DNA from: Sorex araneus | Taxonomy: Eukaryota; Chordata; Mammalia; Eulipotyphla; Soricidae | Assembly: GCF_027595985.1 (NCBI RefSeq) | Contig: NC_073305.1 | Coordinates: forward strand, 84,305,126-84,369,125 | Length of the DNA: 64,000 bases | Direction: 5' to 3' | Shown here: piece after piece, positions 27,201 to 36,217 of the stretch | Layout of the letters: each line of letters starts with the position of its first letter | How positions within the stretch are numbered: the first letter of the stretch is position 1 | Program-made: the position numbers and the translations under genes | Notes under the pieces: model-generated | Databases searched by the model: none | Seen by the model: the letters and a program-made list of their open reading frames with translations, nothing else | Told to the model about the DNA's origin: nothing

Positions 27201-28643
27201 AGGTTTCCTGAACAGTAGATAGAGCTACACTCCAAGCATTGAATAGAATGGTCATTTCTGTCTGGGGATCTTCACACACTTAACAAAGTGTTAGAAATCA
27301 TTAGAACACCTTATGCACACCAACTACACCACAAGAAAGGACTATGAAATAGAAAATATTTTGCTAAATATCTTAGGTACATTTTATAGCATTTTATACT
27401 ATTTACTGTTATGTGGATGGACCTGGAAGTTACCATGCTGAGTGAGGTCAGCCAGGAGAGTGTCAGATACAGAAAGATCTCTCTCCTAGGTGGGCTATGA
27501 AGAAACACTATGGGCATAACAGAAGGTGAAATGCAATAGAAACTAGTAGATGATTTACAGAACTGGGCTAGCCAATGGCAGGGCTTTGGGAGGGAGGGAG
27601 GCGACCCTGAGACCATTGTGAGTGGTAGTTGGCACTCTGGTGGAGGGTGTGGTGTTGAATATTGTTTGCATGAAATCCTACCACTAGCAGTGTCACAAAT
27701 TGGAGAGTTTCAACTATAAATAAAATTAAAATATTTTTAAAATTTCAAAATCAAATATAGACATTTTAAAGTGAGAGACATGGCTTAAAGGAATAAGAGC
27801 CCATATTTGGCAACTGGCACTCAAGGCTCCCAAGCACAGTTGAGTATGTGACCATCCTCCACCACTGAAATGGAGGAATTTCTTCAGTGTTTAAATCCAT
27901 AAGTTAAGGGGGCCAGGATGATAGGATAGTACAGCAACTCGGGCACTCGCCTTGCACAGATGACCCAGGTTCAATCCCCGCCACCCCATGGTCTACCAAG
28001 CCCACCAGGAGTTATCCCTCAATGCAAATCCAGGAGTATCCCCCAAGCACTGCTGGATGTGGTCCTCAAAACAAAATAAATAATAGATAAATATCTTGGA
28101 AAACACGTCTAGCAATTAAAAAAATCCATAGACTAAGTCTTATTCACACATCAGATGTAATTTAAGTCTTTTGGTTGCACTAGAAAAAAGAAGAAGATAA
28201 ATATATTGAATTGATATTTGTAAATTTTTCTAATTATATTTAAAATACAGTTCATCAAAAAACAAATATCAAAATCATTAATAAGATAGTTTTCCACTTT
28301 ATTTCACTATGCTTTGAAGTTTGCTATAGCACTAGGCAAATCTCAATTTAAAACGACCATATTTCCAGTGTCCAATGTCCTCATGGAACTAGGGGTTGCT
28401 ATAGTGCTCACCATAGACTTAGATCTAATTATGTTCAAAACTTTGAGTAGCTTCTAAGTATTTTGAGATATACTATCTGTTTTAGACTTATTTTACTTTA
28501 GAAAATATATCTATTAACTTGCTTTTCCCTAGGGATGCCTAATTATTTTGCAAAGGTTTTTAACTTGACCATACCTGTCCATTTTCAGGAAATAATGAAA
28601 TCAACACAGCCGTAAAGCACAATAACACTGGGATTGATGCCAT
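13143..28643 (-). CDS. CRISP3: Cysteine-rich secretory protein (CRISP2/CRISP3-like), complete 7-exon coding region
   Basis: Seven exons join on the minus strand (28643..28575, 23226..23110, 21457..21370, 17780..17632, 17221..17127, 14448..14360, 13270..13143) into a 244-residue frame; human CRISP2 and CRISP3 are about the same length. Order: signal peptide (residues 1 to about 20), CAP/PR-1 domain with HNELRR and GHYTQVVW motifs, hinge, then the C-terminal cysteine-rich domain ending CQDKIY. The mature chain has 16 cysteines, 6 in the CAP part and 10 in the hinge plus cysteine-rich domain, as known for the family. I see no N-X-S/T glycosylation sequon. Family members are secreted, mainly in male reproductive tract, salivary gland and granulocytes; the cysteine-rich domain of some members modulates ion channels. 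Hinge residues [20 protein letters not shown] look more like CRISP3 than CRISP1, but paralogue choice is provisional. Confidence 0.93.
13908..14007 (+). mobile_element. SINE fragment, very diverged
   Basis: TGGGTTGGAGTATGACTAAC head-like and CATATGGCCCTTGAGCAC body-like, cut by an opposite SINE at 14008. Confidence 0.4.
14008..14182 (-). mobile_element. A-tailed SINE, diverged, in the CRISP terminal intron
   Basis: TACTCTGGGGTCTTATGGTG, CTTGGAATTGGACCTGGGCC and TTTCTGGCC in minus orientation. Lies between the last two CRISP exons. Confidence 0.65.
14360..14448 (-). CDS. CRISP3: CRISP gene, coding exon 6 (hinge)
   Basis: The 89-base exon encodes the hinge with the four cysteines of [13 protein letters not shown]. 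It runs from a CAG acceptor to donor GTAAGT and closes the codon frame left by exon 5. The segment [15 protein letters not shown] resembles CRISP3 in layout. Confidence 0.94.
14551..14731 (-). mobile_element. A-tailed tRNA SINE, full length
   Basis: Flanked by exact TCACACACATTCT at 14538-14550 and 14732-14744. Sits about 100 bases upstream (in gene sense) of CRISP exon 6 in the intron. Confidence 0.93.
15818..15995 (+). mobile_element. A-tailed SINE, diverged
   Basis: GCCTAAGCGATAGAACAGTG head, AGGTTTAATCACCAGCATCC, CACAGAGCCAGGAGTAAACT. Intronic. Confidence 0.8.
16263..16292 (+). repeat. (TG)n microsatellite
   Basis: Uninterrupted TG run of about 14 units, intronic in the CRISP gene. Confidence 0.95.
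16868..17005 (-). mobile_element. A-tailed SINE, head truncated
   Basis: TCCAGGCAGTGCTCAGGATT, GGGAACCATATGTGGTATCA and GGATCAAATCCTGG. Intronic, 120 bases from CRISP exon 5. Confidence 0.75.
17127..17221 (-). CDS. CRISP3: CRISP gene, coding exon 5 (VVWYSS ... CQYCPA)
   Basis: The 95-base exon completes the CAP signature with [18 protein letters not shown] and FVCQYCPA, giving four cysteines of the CAP domain. Donor GTAAGT follows, phase 2. The intron to exon 4 is only 410 bases. Confidence 0.95.
17632..17780 (-). CDS. CRISP3: CRISP gene, coding exon 4 (CGENLFM ... GHYTQ)
   Basis: The 149-base exon runs from acceptor TTTAG to donor GTAAGG. It encodes [18 protein letters not shown], the WYDE segment, and HAVIGHYTQ, which begins the CAP signature and carries the second cavity histidine. 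It ends in phase 0 directly before VVWYSS in the next exon. Confidence 0.95.
18162..18373 (-). mobile_element. A-tailed tRNA SINE with an (ATT/ATC) microsatellite tail
   Basis: Flanked by exact CTAACCATGAC at 18151-18161 and 18374-18384. The tail side (18162-18210) is expanded to ATC then TTA repeats. Confidence 0.93.
18815..18990 (-). mobile_element. A-tailed tRNA SINE
   Basis: GTCATACCCAGCTATGCTCA, GGGATGCTGGGAATCGAACC and GCTATCGCTCCAGCCT; one base is missing in the B box region. Confidence 0.9.
19600..19770 (+). mobile_element. RTE-tailed SINE, 5'-truncated
   Basis: Starts at CTCCGGCAAGCTACCAAGAG and ends ACAACGAGATGACAGTACTA; lacks the tRNA head. Confidence 0.85.
19780..19940 (-). mobile_element. 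LINE-1 fragment (ORF2 end region)
   Basis: GAGATTGCATGATTTTATCT and GTGCTATTCCACTGTGTATG are the complement of L1 ORF2 near its 3' end. Confidence 0.65.
19941..20095 (+). mobile_element. LINE-1 3' terminus
   Basis: GGGATATTGGTGGTGGAAAA, GATGGGTGTTGGAACATTAT, GGTGATTCAATAAAAAAAAG; opposite to the abutting fragment at 19780-19940. Confidence 0.75.
20250..20495 (+). mobile_element. RTE-tailed tRNA SINE, full length
   Basis: Complete copy from GGGCTGGAGCAATAGCACAG to GTGCTACAGTGCTAC, flanked by AGGTGTTCAT (20240-20249) and AGGTATTCAT (20496-20505). Confidence 0.9.
20905..21068 (+). mobile_element. A-tailed SINE, diverged
   Basis: GGGCAACAGAACAGGGTGGG head, CTGGGTCCAATCCCTAACAC, CTGATCCCTGAGCTCAGAGA. 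Followed by a purine-rich tract. Confidence 0.65.
21080..21142 (+). repeat. Purine (GA)n-rich tract
   Basis: AGAGCAAGAGAAAGAGAGAG-type sequence, intronic. Confidence 0.9.
21370..21457 (-). CDS. CRISP3: CRISP gene, coding exon 3 ([16 protein letters not shown] segment)
   Basis: The 88-base exon starts in phase 0 and ends in phase 1 before donor GTATGT. It encodes [17 protein letters not shown], the conserved helix of the CAP domain with its first cysteine. The last codon is split with the next exon. Confidence 0.93.
21788..21963 (-). mobile_element. A-tailed tRNA SINE, full length
   Basis: Flanked by TAAACTGAAT at 21778-21787 and 21964-21973. Intronic in the CRISP gene. Confidence 0.92.
23110..23226 (-). 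CDS. CRISP3: CRISP gene, coding exon 2 (mature N-terminus, HNELRR motif)
   Basis: The 117-base exon runs from acceptor TTTAG to donor GTAAGA, phase 0 at both ends, and encodes 39 residues including [16 protein letters not shown] and NMLKM. This is the conserved start of the CAP domain, and its histidine is one of the CAP-cavity residues. The first 15 residues or so do not resemble the human mature N-terminus closely. Confidence 0.93.
23386..23586 (+). mobile_element. A-tailed tRNA SINE, full length
   Basis: Flanked by exact AAATTATGATAATAG at 23371-23385 and 23587-23601. B box CAGGTTCGATCTCC. Intronic. Confidence 0.93.
24796..24960 (+). mobile_element. A-tailed SINE, diverged
   Basis: ATGGCCTCCTGAGCACTGCC, GACTTCTGGCTGCAGGAGCA and GGCAACCCCAAAATAAAAC. 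Confidence 0.78.
25196..25392 (+). repeat. (AT)n-rich satellite-like tract
   Basis: Irregular TATATAGTATATATAGTAT repeats with ATAGATAGAT near the end; intronic, between the first two coding CRISP exons. Confidence 0.88.
25540..26034. other. GC-richer intronic block with an internal repeat
   Basis: CTGGCAGCTATAGCCACATC (about 25620) and CTGGCAGCTACACCCACATG (about 25830) are imperfect copies in the same direction. It may be part of an unrecognised transposon; it has no open frame of note. Confidence 0.4.
26049..26247 (+). mobile_element. A-tailed tRNA SINE, near consensus
   Basis: GGGGCTGGAGCGATAGCACA, B box CCGGGTTCAAATCCC, end CATCGCCGGGTGTGACCC. Flanked by AATAAACAGAAACA and AATAAATAGAAACA. 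Nearly undamaged, so likely young. Confidence 0.95.
26365..26605 (-). mobile_element. RTE-tailed tRNA SINE
   Basis: Complement carries the tail (CACTGTCATCCCATTGCTCA), body (GGTAGCTTGTCAGGCTCTAC) and tRNA part (GGAATTGAACCCAGGTCGGC). Confidence 0.88.
26645..26820 (+). mobile_element. LINE-1 3' terminus
   Basis: CAGGTGGTGGGACTGTTGTT, ATTATGAACAACTTTGTAAA, then A-rich end. Confidence 0.65.
27011..27182 (-). mobile_element. A-tailed tRNA SINE, full length
   Basis: Flanked by AAAGCGCCTCATTTTT at 26995-27010 and 27183-27198. Confidence 0.92.
27385..27740 (+). mobile_element. LINE-1 3' end
   Basis: GGATGGACCTGGAAGTTACC and GCTGAGTGAGGTCAGCCAGG are the end of L1 ORF2, followed by a 3'UTR with GGGAGGGAGGGAGGC. 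Confidence 0.75.
27775..27866 (+). mobile_element. Possible SINE relic
   Basis: GGCACTCAAGGCTCCCAAGC and CAGTTGAGTATGTGACC resemble the SINE body faintly. Confidence 0.3.
27908..28088 (+). mobile_element. A-tailed SINE, diverged
   Basis: GGGGCCAGGATGATAGGATA, ACCCAGGTTCAATCCCCGCC and AAGCACTGCTGGATGTGG; A-rich tail. About 490 bases 3' of the first CRISP coding exon, intronic. Confidence 0.82.
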
Positions 28644-28645
28644 TC
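28575..28645 (-). CDS. CRISP3: CRISP gene, first coding exon (signal peptide)
   Basis: The start codon is at 28643-28641, two bases after a CAG acceptor with a long pyrimidine run. The exon encodes 23 residues beginning [10 protein letters not shown], a typical hydrophobic signal peptide, and ends in phase 0 before donor GTATGG. The exon begins just before the ATG, so an upstream non-coding first exon is expected, as in other CRISP genes; I could not place it securely. Confidence 0.9.
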
Positions 28646-29249
28646 CTGAAAAAAAAAATGGAATCATGAATAGTATTGAAAGGTTTAGTTTATAAATTTT
28701 AAGAATTTCAAAGAAAAACAAAACAATATAATGATCTTGGTTATGTATTGGTAATAAGTGAAACTTTATCACATAGTGCCTATTGAATTATTACTTAGTT
28801 CCAGAAATGAGACTTTAATGTGCATAATAAAGAATAAATAGAAGTACTTTAATGAAAGTCTTGAAGTATACCTATAGCTGCTGAAGATATGCTATCCAAT
28901 CCCACTTTAGGTTCATGGTGTCCATGGTGTAATAAGGTAGCTACCTTATTTAGTTCCTGGAAAAAGCCTCTTTATATTTGAGTATTAGTAGAAGCTTTTA
29001 AAATTTCTTGCCATTCTTACTCTTAATGTGATAATAATGCATTAGTCTTTTAAAAATTTCCTTAAGATCTGCTTAACACTTTATAAATCTCCCCATCTAT
29101 CTATCAGCATGTGCCAAAATAAACTTATGAAAATCTTCTAATTCAAAAATTCTGATTAATTTATAGATAAACTAATACTATTTATTATCAAAAACTTAAG
29201 TATTTACATATTATTTATTAAGATGTATTGAAAACTATGTTGAAAATCT

Positions 29250-29433
29250 TTTTTCCTTTATTGAATCACTGTGAGATACACAGTTACACAGCTGTTTATA
29301 GTTAAGTTACAGTCATAAAATATTCAAACACCCTTCCCTCCACCAGTGTACATATCCCATCACCAATATCCCCCATTTTCCTCCCATCACCCCACCATCT
29401 TTTATACCTCCTAGCCTGACTCTATGACAGGCA

Positions 29434-29484
<51 letters not shown>

Positions 29485-30160
29485 CTCTTTTGGGCATTAT
29501 AGTTTGCAATAAAGGTACTGAGAGGTTATCATGTCTGTTCCTTTACGTACTTGCAGCACACAATTCTTATCCAGAGTGATCATTTCCAACTATCATTGTC
29601 ATAGTTGTTCCTTTCCTATCCCAACTGCCTTCTCCTCTTGCACTTGAGGCAAGCTTCTAACTGTGGAACAATCCTCTTGGTCCTTGTTTCCACTATGCTT
29701 GGGTATTCATCTCATACTATTTTTCTTTATATCCCACAAATGAGTGTAATCAAAATATGTCTCCTTCTGACTCATTTCACTCATTATCTCATTATGATAC
29801 TCTTCACGTCCATCCATTTATAAGCAGATTTCATGACTTTATCTTTCCTAACAGCTGTATAGTATTCCATTGTGTAGATATACCAGGGTTTCTTTATCCA
29901 GTTATCTGTTCTCAGACACTCAGGTTGTTTCAAGATTCTGGCTATTGTGAATAGTGCTGCAATTTACATAGACATGCAGATGGCATTTCTGCTGTGTGTT
30001 TTTGTGTCCCCAAGGATATATTCCCAGAAATGGTATGCTGGGTCATATGTAAGCTCGATTTCTAGTTTTTTGAGAAATACCCATATTGTTTTCCAAAATG
30101 GCTGGACCATTTGGCATTCCTACCAACAATGTTGACAAAAATTTGGTATTATCTAGAAGC
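29250..30160 (-). mobile_element. LINE-1 3' portion (ORF2 end and 3'UTR)
   Basis: From TTGAATCACTGTGAGATACA (3' end) through GTATAGTATTCCATTGTGTA and TTCCAAAATGGCTGGACCAT to TTCCTACCAACAATGTTGAC. It contains a (TC)n tract at about 29430-29480. It lies just upstream of the first CRISP coding exon. Confidence 0.85.
29430..29482 (+). repeat. (TC)n microsatellite within L1
   Basis: TCTCTC run inside the antisense L1 3'UTR. Confidence 0.92.
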
Positions 30161-30231
30161 AAATAAATCTACCAAGGAAAGCAAATAGAAAATTTAGGAG
30201 TTACATGAAATGAAGTAGCCTTTATAGAACA

Positions 30232-30410
30232 AGCAGTGGGGCAGATATGGTATATGAATTGGGGTACTTGTCTTGAATGTTGCTGACCCCTGTTTGATCC
30301 TTGGCATTGCATGGACCACATTTACTGCTAAGAGAAAGCCCTGCTGTACAAAGTTGGGAGTAGCTTCTGATGACATACAGGTGTTCACACAAAATCAATA
30401 AAAAATAAAT
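30232..30410 (+). mobile_element. A-tailed SINE, diverged
   Basis: CAGTGGGGCAGATATGGTAT head, TGACCCCTGTTTGATCCTTG, AAGTTGGGAGTAGCTTCTG; tail AAAATCAATAAAAAATAAAT. Confidence 0.65.
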
Positions 30411-30689
30411 AATATAAGCACTAAAGGAACAAGGTATTTTCTGGTATTGTAACAATTAGCTCACTGTATAGAAAAAAAATATAAACATTGGCATTGCCCT
30501 TAACGGTTAATGGAGAGGGATAAAAAATTTTAAATTCCATTTATTTTACAGGCAAAATGAGATGGAATGTATTGGATTTTCTGATTTTAAATTATATTAT
30601 CCAGTTAGAAAAATCAAGGTTATGAAGTACTGGAATAAAGATAGTCTCAGGCCAATGAAATAGAGTTGAGAGTTCAGAGATAAACTCTC

Positions 30690-30960
30690 ATATTTATTTA
30701 TTTATTTATTTGGTAAGCTTTCAAATAGATATTTTAATTTTATTCATTTATTTTTAAATCTTACTTAATTTTTTATAAAGCTACTCACAGTAATTTATTA
30801 CATTCAATATTACACCATCCCCATCATCATCACACCTTTCCATCACCATTATTTCTAATTTTCCCACCCAGTCTGCTTAAATATCAGACCCTAGATAATT
30901 TATTTTGCATTGCTTGTTATAAATAATCTGCTTAAAATGATCAGAAACAGTTTCCTTAGA
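30690..30960 (-). mobile_element. LINE-1 3' fragment
   Basis: TTACATTCAATATTACACCA and CATCATCACACCTTTCCATC, sharing sequence with 32330-32390. Confidence 0.5.
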
Positions 30961-31191
30961 AGAATGTGTGTGAACACTGCTGTATCTCACCCTGAAGCCA
31001 TTAAGCCCTTGTATAAGAGATTACTAAATGTTGTTACAGTTTGAGCCTCGTGTGTTAATATACTTGTTTTTTAATTGAAATTGATTGCCTTCTACTTTTA
31101 CACCTTATCCAATCAGAGTGCTAATATATGATATAAAAAGCACTCACAAAACTCATCAACAACAAAAACACAATATCATTTCCCCCCCCAC

Positions 31192-31232
31192 TCTCTCACA
31201 CACACACACACAGACACACACACACACAGATC
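31192..31232 (+). repeat. (CA)n microsatellite
   Basis: CTCTCTCACACACACACACA and following CA units. Confidence 0.93.
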
Positions 31233-31307
31233 AGGAGAGGAAGTGATCAAATGCTTCCACGAAGAAGACATATGGGTGGCAGTAGACATATAAAAAAGTG
31301 TTTTCTC

Positions 31308-31470
31308 GGGGCTGGAGCAATAGCACAGCAGGTAGGGCATTTGCCTTGCATGCAGCCAACCCGGGTTCGATTCCCAGCATCCCATATGGTCCCCTGAGCA
31401 CCGCCAGGAGAGATTCCTGAGTGCATGAGCCAGGAGTAACCCCTGTACACCACCAGGTGTGACCCCCCCC
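31308..31470 (+). mobile_element. A-tailed tRNA SINE inserted in an L1 fragment
   Basis: Flanked by AAAAAAGTGTTTTCTC (31292-31307) and AAAAAAGTGCTGTCTC (31471-31486). The L1 ORF2 sequence continues on the far side. Confidence 0.93.
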
Positions 31471-31849
31471 AAAAAAGTGCTGTCTCTTAATTATCAGGAA
31501 AATAAAAATCAAAACAATTACATATCATCTTACAACAGTGAAAATAGCATATATTGAAAAAATTGGAAATACCCATTGTTGATGATGATGTGGTCAAAAA
31601 ATAACTCTCATTGATAATTGGTTGGAATGTCATTTAATTTAGACTCTTTGAAAAAAAGTATATGTAAATTTCTCAAAATACATTAGGAATTCCATATGAC
31701 CTCTTGTTCCACTTTTAGGAAAAAAACTATTTAATTAAAACTTGTGATTGACAAAGTTCTTCATAGTTGATTCTTTTGGGGTTTTCCTTCCAATTTAGGA
31801 AGGGGGGTTTCTGGTAGCAACTGGAAAACCTTCTAGACAAATTCTAAAG

Positions 31850-32395
31850 AGTTGCAACATTCATAGTTAATTTTTAGATATACAGTGTTCCAACATTTAT
31901 CCCGCCACCACTGTCAACTTCCCACCCCAAGTGTTCACCAGTTCCCCCCACTCTCAGCCTTCCATCTTGATAGGCAATTTTTATGTGTCTGGTTGTCAAA
32001 GTATGGATCTCATGATTTCAGTGTTGTTGACTCTGTAGTTTGGATATTTAGCTCAATGATTCTTTAACACCAATGATGTACCCGAAACCTCTTGACTCTT
32101 GCCCCCGTTGTTTCTCACCTGTCCCCTTGCTTCCCCCAACACTTGATTTCTTTTCTTTTCCTCCCAAAACTCTGGGGCTAACAGTGATCTAGGCATCTCT
32201 ATTTTAAACCATTGCATCCCTCATCCAATTATTGTAAGTACCACACATAAGTAATATCATCCTATTTTATCCTTCTTCTGGCCTCTACCCAAGAACACAT
32301 AAACATTAATTCAATAAGATATTTTGAATTATTACATTCAATATTACAACACCATCCCCATCATCATCACACCTTTCCATCACCATTAAACATAC
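31850..32395 (-). mobile_element. LINE-1 3' end, nested between two parts of a plus-strand L1
   Basis: Antisense L1 3'UTR-like sequence (GTGTTCCAACATTTATCCCG, GTTCACCAGTTCCCCCCACT) lying between plus-strand L1 at 31130-31745 and 32396-32835. Confidence 0.55.
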
Positions 32396-32835
32396 ACCTA
32401 TGTCCATTGTAGTGCTTAGTATAAGAATATGATATGGAACCAGGTCACCCAAATGACCAATGAAAGATGAATGGATAAAGAAGTGTGATATAACTACATA
32501 GTGAAAACGATGAAAACTTGAGTTAACTATAAGTTCACTTGAATGGAACTTGAGGATGTTATATTACGTGCAGTAGGTCAGAGTAAAGACAAATACTGAA
32601 TGATCTTACATCTGGTAGAAGGAGAAATAAAACGAGGGAATAAACAGCATCAAGCTATGATAAACCCTTGGCCTTTGATTGCAAACTTGGAGGGTGAGAA
32701 GAAAGAAAAGGTAAACTCAAAGGGAGACAGGATCAGTGGTGGAGGGTCTTAGGCATTTTGCTTGTTGTGAGGTGCAGTAATTGTGTACATTAAAATCATT
32801 AACTCTAATGCTATTGAAATCACATTACCTAAACT
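32396..32835 (+). mobile_element. LINE-1 3' end, resuming 31130-31745
   Basis: AATGACCAATGAAAGATGAA, GGATAAAGAAGTGTGATATA and ATGATCTTACATCTGGTAG are L1 ORF2 end in sense orientation, then a 3'UTR. Confidence 0.7.
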
Positions 32836-33149
32836 ATAATAGAATGACATACATGTATGTAACATTATAGGTATTGACACACTTGTATAGTAATGCACCA
32901 TAATATATCATAATACATCAAATGCATTCAATATTTTCACACTTTAAATCTAATCTGCTTTGTTCAGATCACACTTTTATCATTTGTGAAACAGAGAATG
33001 ACATGACATGGTGCAAAGTTTATAGAACTTCTACATTTAAATATTTAGGAAATAGATAAAGATACATAAACTATAATCTACAATGATAATACTCTACTGT
33101 AAAGTAACCTTTCCAATAACAAATTAATAAATTATTTCCTTTTAACTGA

Positions 33150-33230
33150 ATTTACTAGGCAATGTCACTGGAAGACTTAGCTGACTCTGATTTAAAGATT
33201 ACTTGAGTGTTTTAACACTCTTCCTCATAA
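33150..33230 (+). repeat. Direct repeat, copy A
   Basis: AATGTCACTGGAAGACTTAG and TCTGATTTAAAGATTACTTG are a diverged copy of 34885-34960, offset about 1.72 kb in the same direction, upstream of the CRISP start. Confidence 0.6.
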
Positions 33231-34869
33231 ATGTTTTCTGCTTATAAAAAATTTTTCAAGCTTGTTTCAATGGTCTCAACTGACCGTACAGGAATCTTTG
33301 TAGAATTGCTCCAGGGCATGAGACCTGTAATAAGGAAACTTGCCTTTGATCACTCTTCCGAGGAGAATGTGTTCCCAGTCTCAGCCTTTGTTTTAGTTAG
33401 CTGGAGAGCCAAACTATATCTCAGAGGATAGTTTATACCCTCTCTGTTTTCTAAATGACACTTATCCACAGTAGAAAAACAGTACTAACATTTTTTTAAA
33501 GCTTTTCTTTAAAATGTAGATAGCCAGTTACATGTTGGCATTTGATAGTTTTGTTGTCTATTCATATCTTTATGCAGGGTCACTTCTAATATACTAAAAT
33601 ATATTAAGTTCTCTGTGGAAACCACTTCCTTATTCAAATATACATGTAAAATATATAAGGTGATTATATTTAAATTATTTATACAAGTGTAGCTACCTAA
33701 CTAGCTTGGCCTTTTCCCATGCTTATTTTAATGTTTAAATTAAGACATTCATACATGTTAATATAAATACAAAAGTATCACACATATAAACATGGTATTT
33801 ATTTTTATATTTGAAGAAATTCTACTATAATAATTTACAAATATAATAGAGATGAGTATTGCTCTTATTGTTTCTTTTGGAATGAAAGTTTGACAAGTTA
33901 TTTAACAGTTAAGTCTGATAAAAGTGCTTTTGGAAAAAATAGTTATATTTTACTCACTTCTTATAACTATTACAACAAATTAAGATAATTACTCTAGAAA
34001 GACTATCAGCATAGTTTTGAAAATATTACATTTCTTTACTCTATATCACTTTATTCCCAATAGAGCATAAATATATTGACACAAAAATATTTACCTTAAA
34101 TTTTGATGCCCTCTGGTGTCTCTTGGAAAAACAAGTGAAGTACCTGTTTTAGCAGTCTTAGCAGTAGTAAGAAGTAAGATGGAGAGAGGTGAGAGAGATA
34201 TATATGCACTGCAACTGTTTCCTGTTTTGGCAAGTTCTGGTTGTGCAAGTAAACCCAGGCCAATAAGGATGAAACACGATTTGTCATACTGATGGAGTCC
34301 AATTTCATTGCTGTTTGTTTAACTGCACTTTTATCATTGTTTTAAGATTATCCACATGGCTTTTTAAAATGAATTACTTTTTCTAATTTTCTTATTGTTT
34401 ATTCTGATACTTATCTGCTAGAATTTATCCATATTTGTCAATAATTTGGCAGATTATTCTGATTACAATATTATTGCTTTCAAGTTTATTTCTCTAAAGG
34501 TGAAGATAAGCTTTTTAATTCTGTGAACTCTAAAGATTTCAATGTTCTTTTAGATGGCACTTAGAAATTTGTTCGATCTTATTGTTTGGGGAAATAATTT
34601 AATCTTTTATTTGTAAACTTAAAAACACAGTGCCTTCCAGAGAAAAATCATAAAAGATCCACCCACATTTCATTGCTATTTCTAAGCTCTAGTTTCTTCT
34701 GACATTAAGTTTTATCATTTACTTTTATGTAATTTAACTTAACATTTTTTAAATTGCATACTTACTTAAAATTATCTGGCACTACGTATGAATCTGTAAA
34801 GATAAAAAGTAGTTTTTTACACTGATACTTACTGAATAGTAGTTCATTTTTCTTTCACAAGGATGAATT

Positions 34870-34955
34870 ACTTCTCTTACTAAACAATATCACTAGAAAG
34901 ACATAGCCAATTCTGATTTAAACACTATCTGAGAGTTTTAGCCATCAAAGAACAC
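34870..34955 (+). repeat. Direct repeat, copy B
   Basis: AATATCACTAGAAAGACATA and TCTGATTTAAACACTATCTG, partner of 33150-33230. Not recognised as a known repeat. Confidence 0.6.
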
Positions 34956-35127
34956 GAAGACTTATGTAAATACTCAAGACTTATTTCCCTACCTCAAAAA
35001 TGAAAGAAATTGGATTAATGAATGCATACATATTAATATTAGTAAATTTATTATTTATTAATTTTAAACATTGATGAGCTAAACACTAAATTTTAATAAA
35101 TTGTGATGGTGGCAACTAGTATTTTTC

Positions 35128-35290
35128 TTTTTTTTTTTCTTTTTTCAGTTTTTGGTTTCCACTCGGCTGTACACAGGGTTTAGTTCTGACTCTCAAGGAT
35201 TATTCCTGACAGTAATCAGGGGACCTTATATAGTGCTAAGAACTGAACCAGAGTTTGCCATTTAAAAATCAAATAATTAGTCTGGCCCCA
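35128..35290 (-). mobile_element. A-tailed SINE, diverged
   Basis: TTCCACTCGGCTGTACACAG, GGGGACCTTATATAGTGCTA, AGTCTGGCCCC in minus orientation. Confidence 0.78.
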
Positions 35291-36217
35291 ACAAATACTA
35301 TTTTTCTAATTAGTTACAAATAGCACATACCTTAAACTGGTAGACATTTTAGGACACTTGTGTTAGCATATGACCTGCATAGTGGAATATAAAATTCAAA
35401 AATATTCATTAATTTTCATGTTTATAGTAAACTTATTGAGTGCTGTGATAAAAATATACCAATGCCTGACAAAGTAATATGTGGTTTTAACAGTACATTA
35501 AATAGATATTATTTTTAAAGCATATATAAGAGCAGTTAGAATTTAGACTAGATCTTAGCATTAAATGTTAAAACAAATTAATTATTATGTGGTTGCCATG
35601 TCCCTAGTTAACCCAAAATATGTACTTTACTGAACTTTAATACAAAAATGTGAGGTCTCAATTATCTAAATCAGTGACATAGACTGAATAACATTTGGAA
35701 TTACCCTCTAGGGGAGAATGTGTCTTACAGTATGACCATATGTAGAAGCACCCAGAACTTGTTAACTTCTATACTTAATGCTATAGGATATTGTTAGGAG
35801 CTTTGAGCTTAAGGTTTGATGGACATGGGTTAAATTTCTGTATCATTTTGTGTTGGAAATTATTTTTTCTATTTACAGTCTTTACATGTATAAATGGAAA
35901 TAACATTATTAATTTAATTGCGATCAAATGAGATATATGTAAGTTGCTTGCCATGTAGCAAAAGTTTAAAAAATATTAGGTTCCTCTAATTTCATGTGCT
36001 TTATACATCTATGTCTTGACAGATCAACATTAATAGTTTTAAGCTCTCAGAACCCATGAAAATTTTACCAAAAAAAAAAAAAGAGATATTTGACTTACAA
36101 AAGTATAGGTATTTGTATTAGAATTTACCAAAAGAAATGGTAGAAATAATATCAAAATAAGAAGTAGTTTCAAAATGAAAATCTATTTTGTATTTTGACC
36201 TATAAGACACTCAATAG

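Larger units (their letters stand above)
31130..31745 (+). mobile_element. LINE-1 ORF2 fragment, split by a SINE
   Basis: AGCACTCACAAAACTCATCA before the SINE and ATAAAAATCAAAACAATTAC, GGAAATACCCATTGTTGATG after it. Both are L1 ORF2 in sense orientation. Also contains a (CA)n tract at 31192-31232. Confidence 0.75.
32840..35120. other. Upstream region of the CRISP gene, no coding sequence
   Basis: AT-rich and mostly unique-looking, with the direct-repeat pair at 33150 and 34870. A minus-strand TATATATA at about 34198-34206, with a GT donor-like AAGGTAAAT at 34100-34092, could mark a non-coding first exon; this is weak. Confidence 0.3.
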
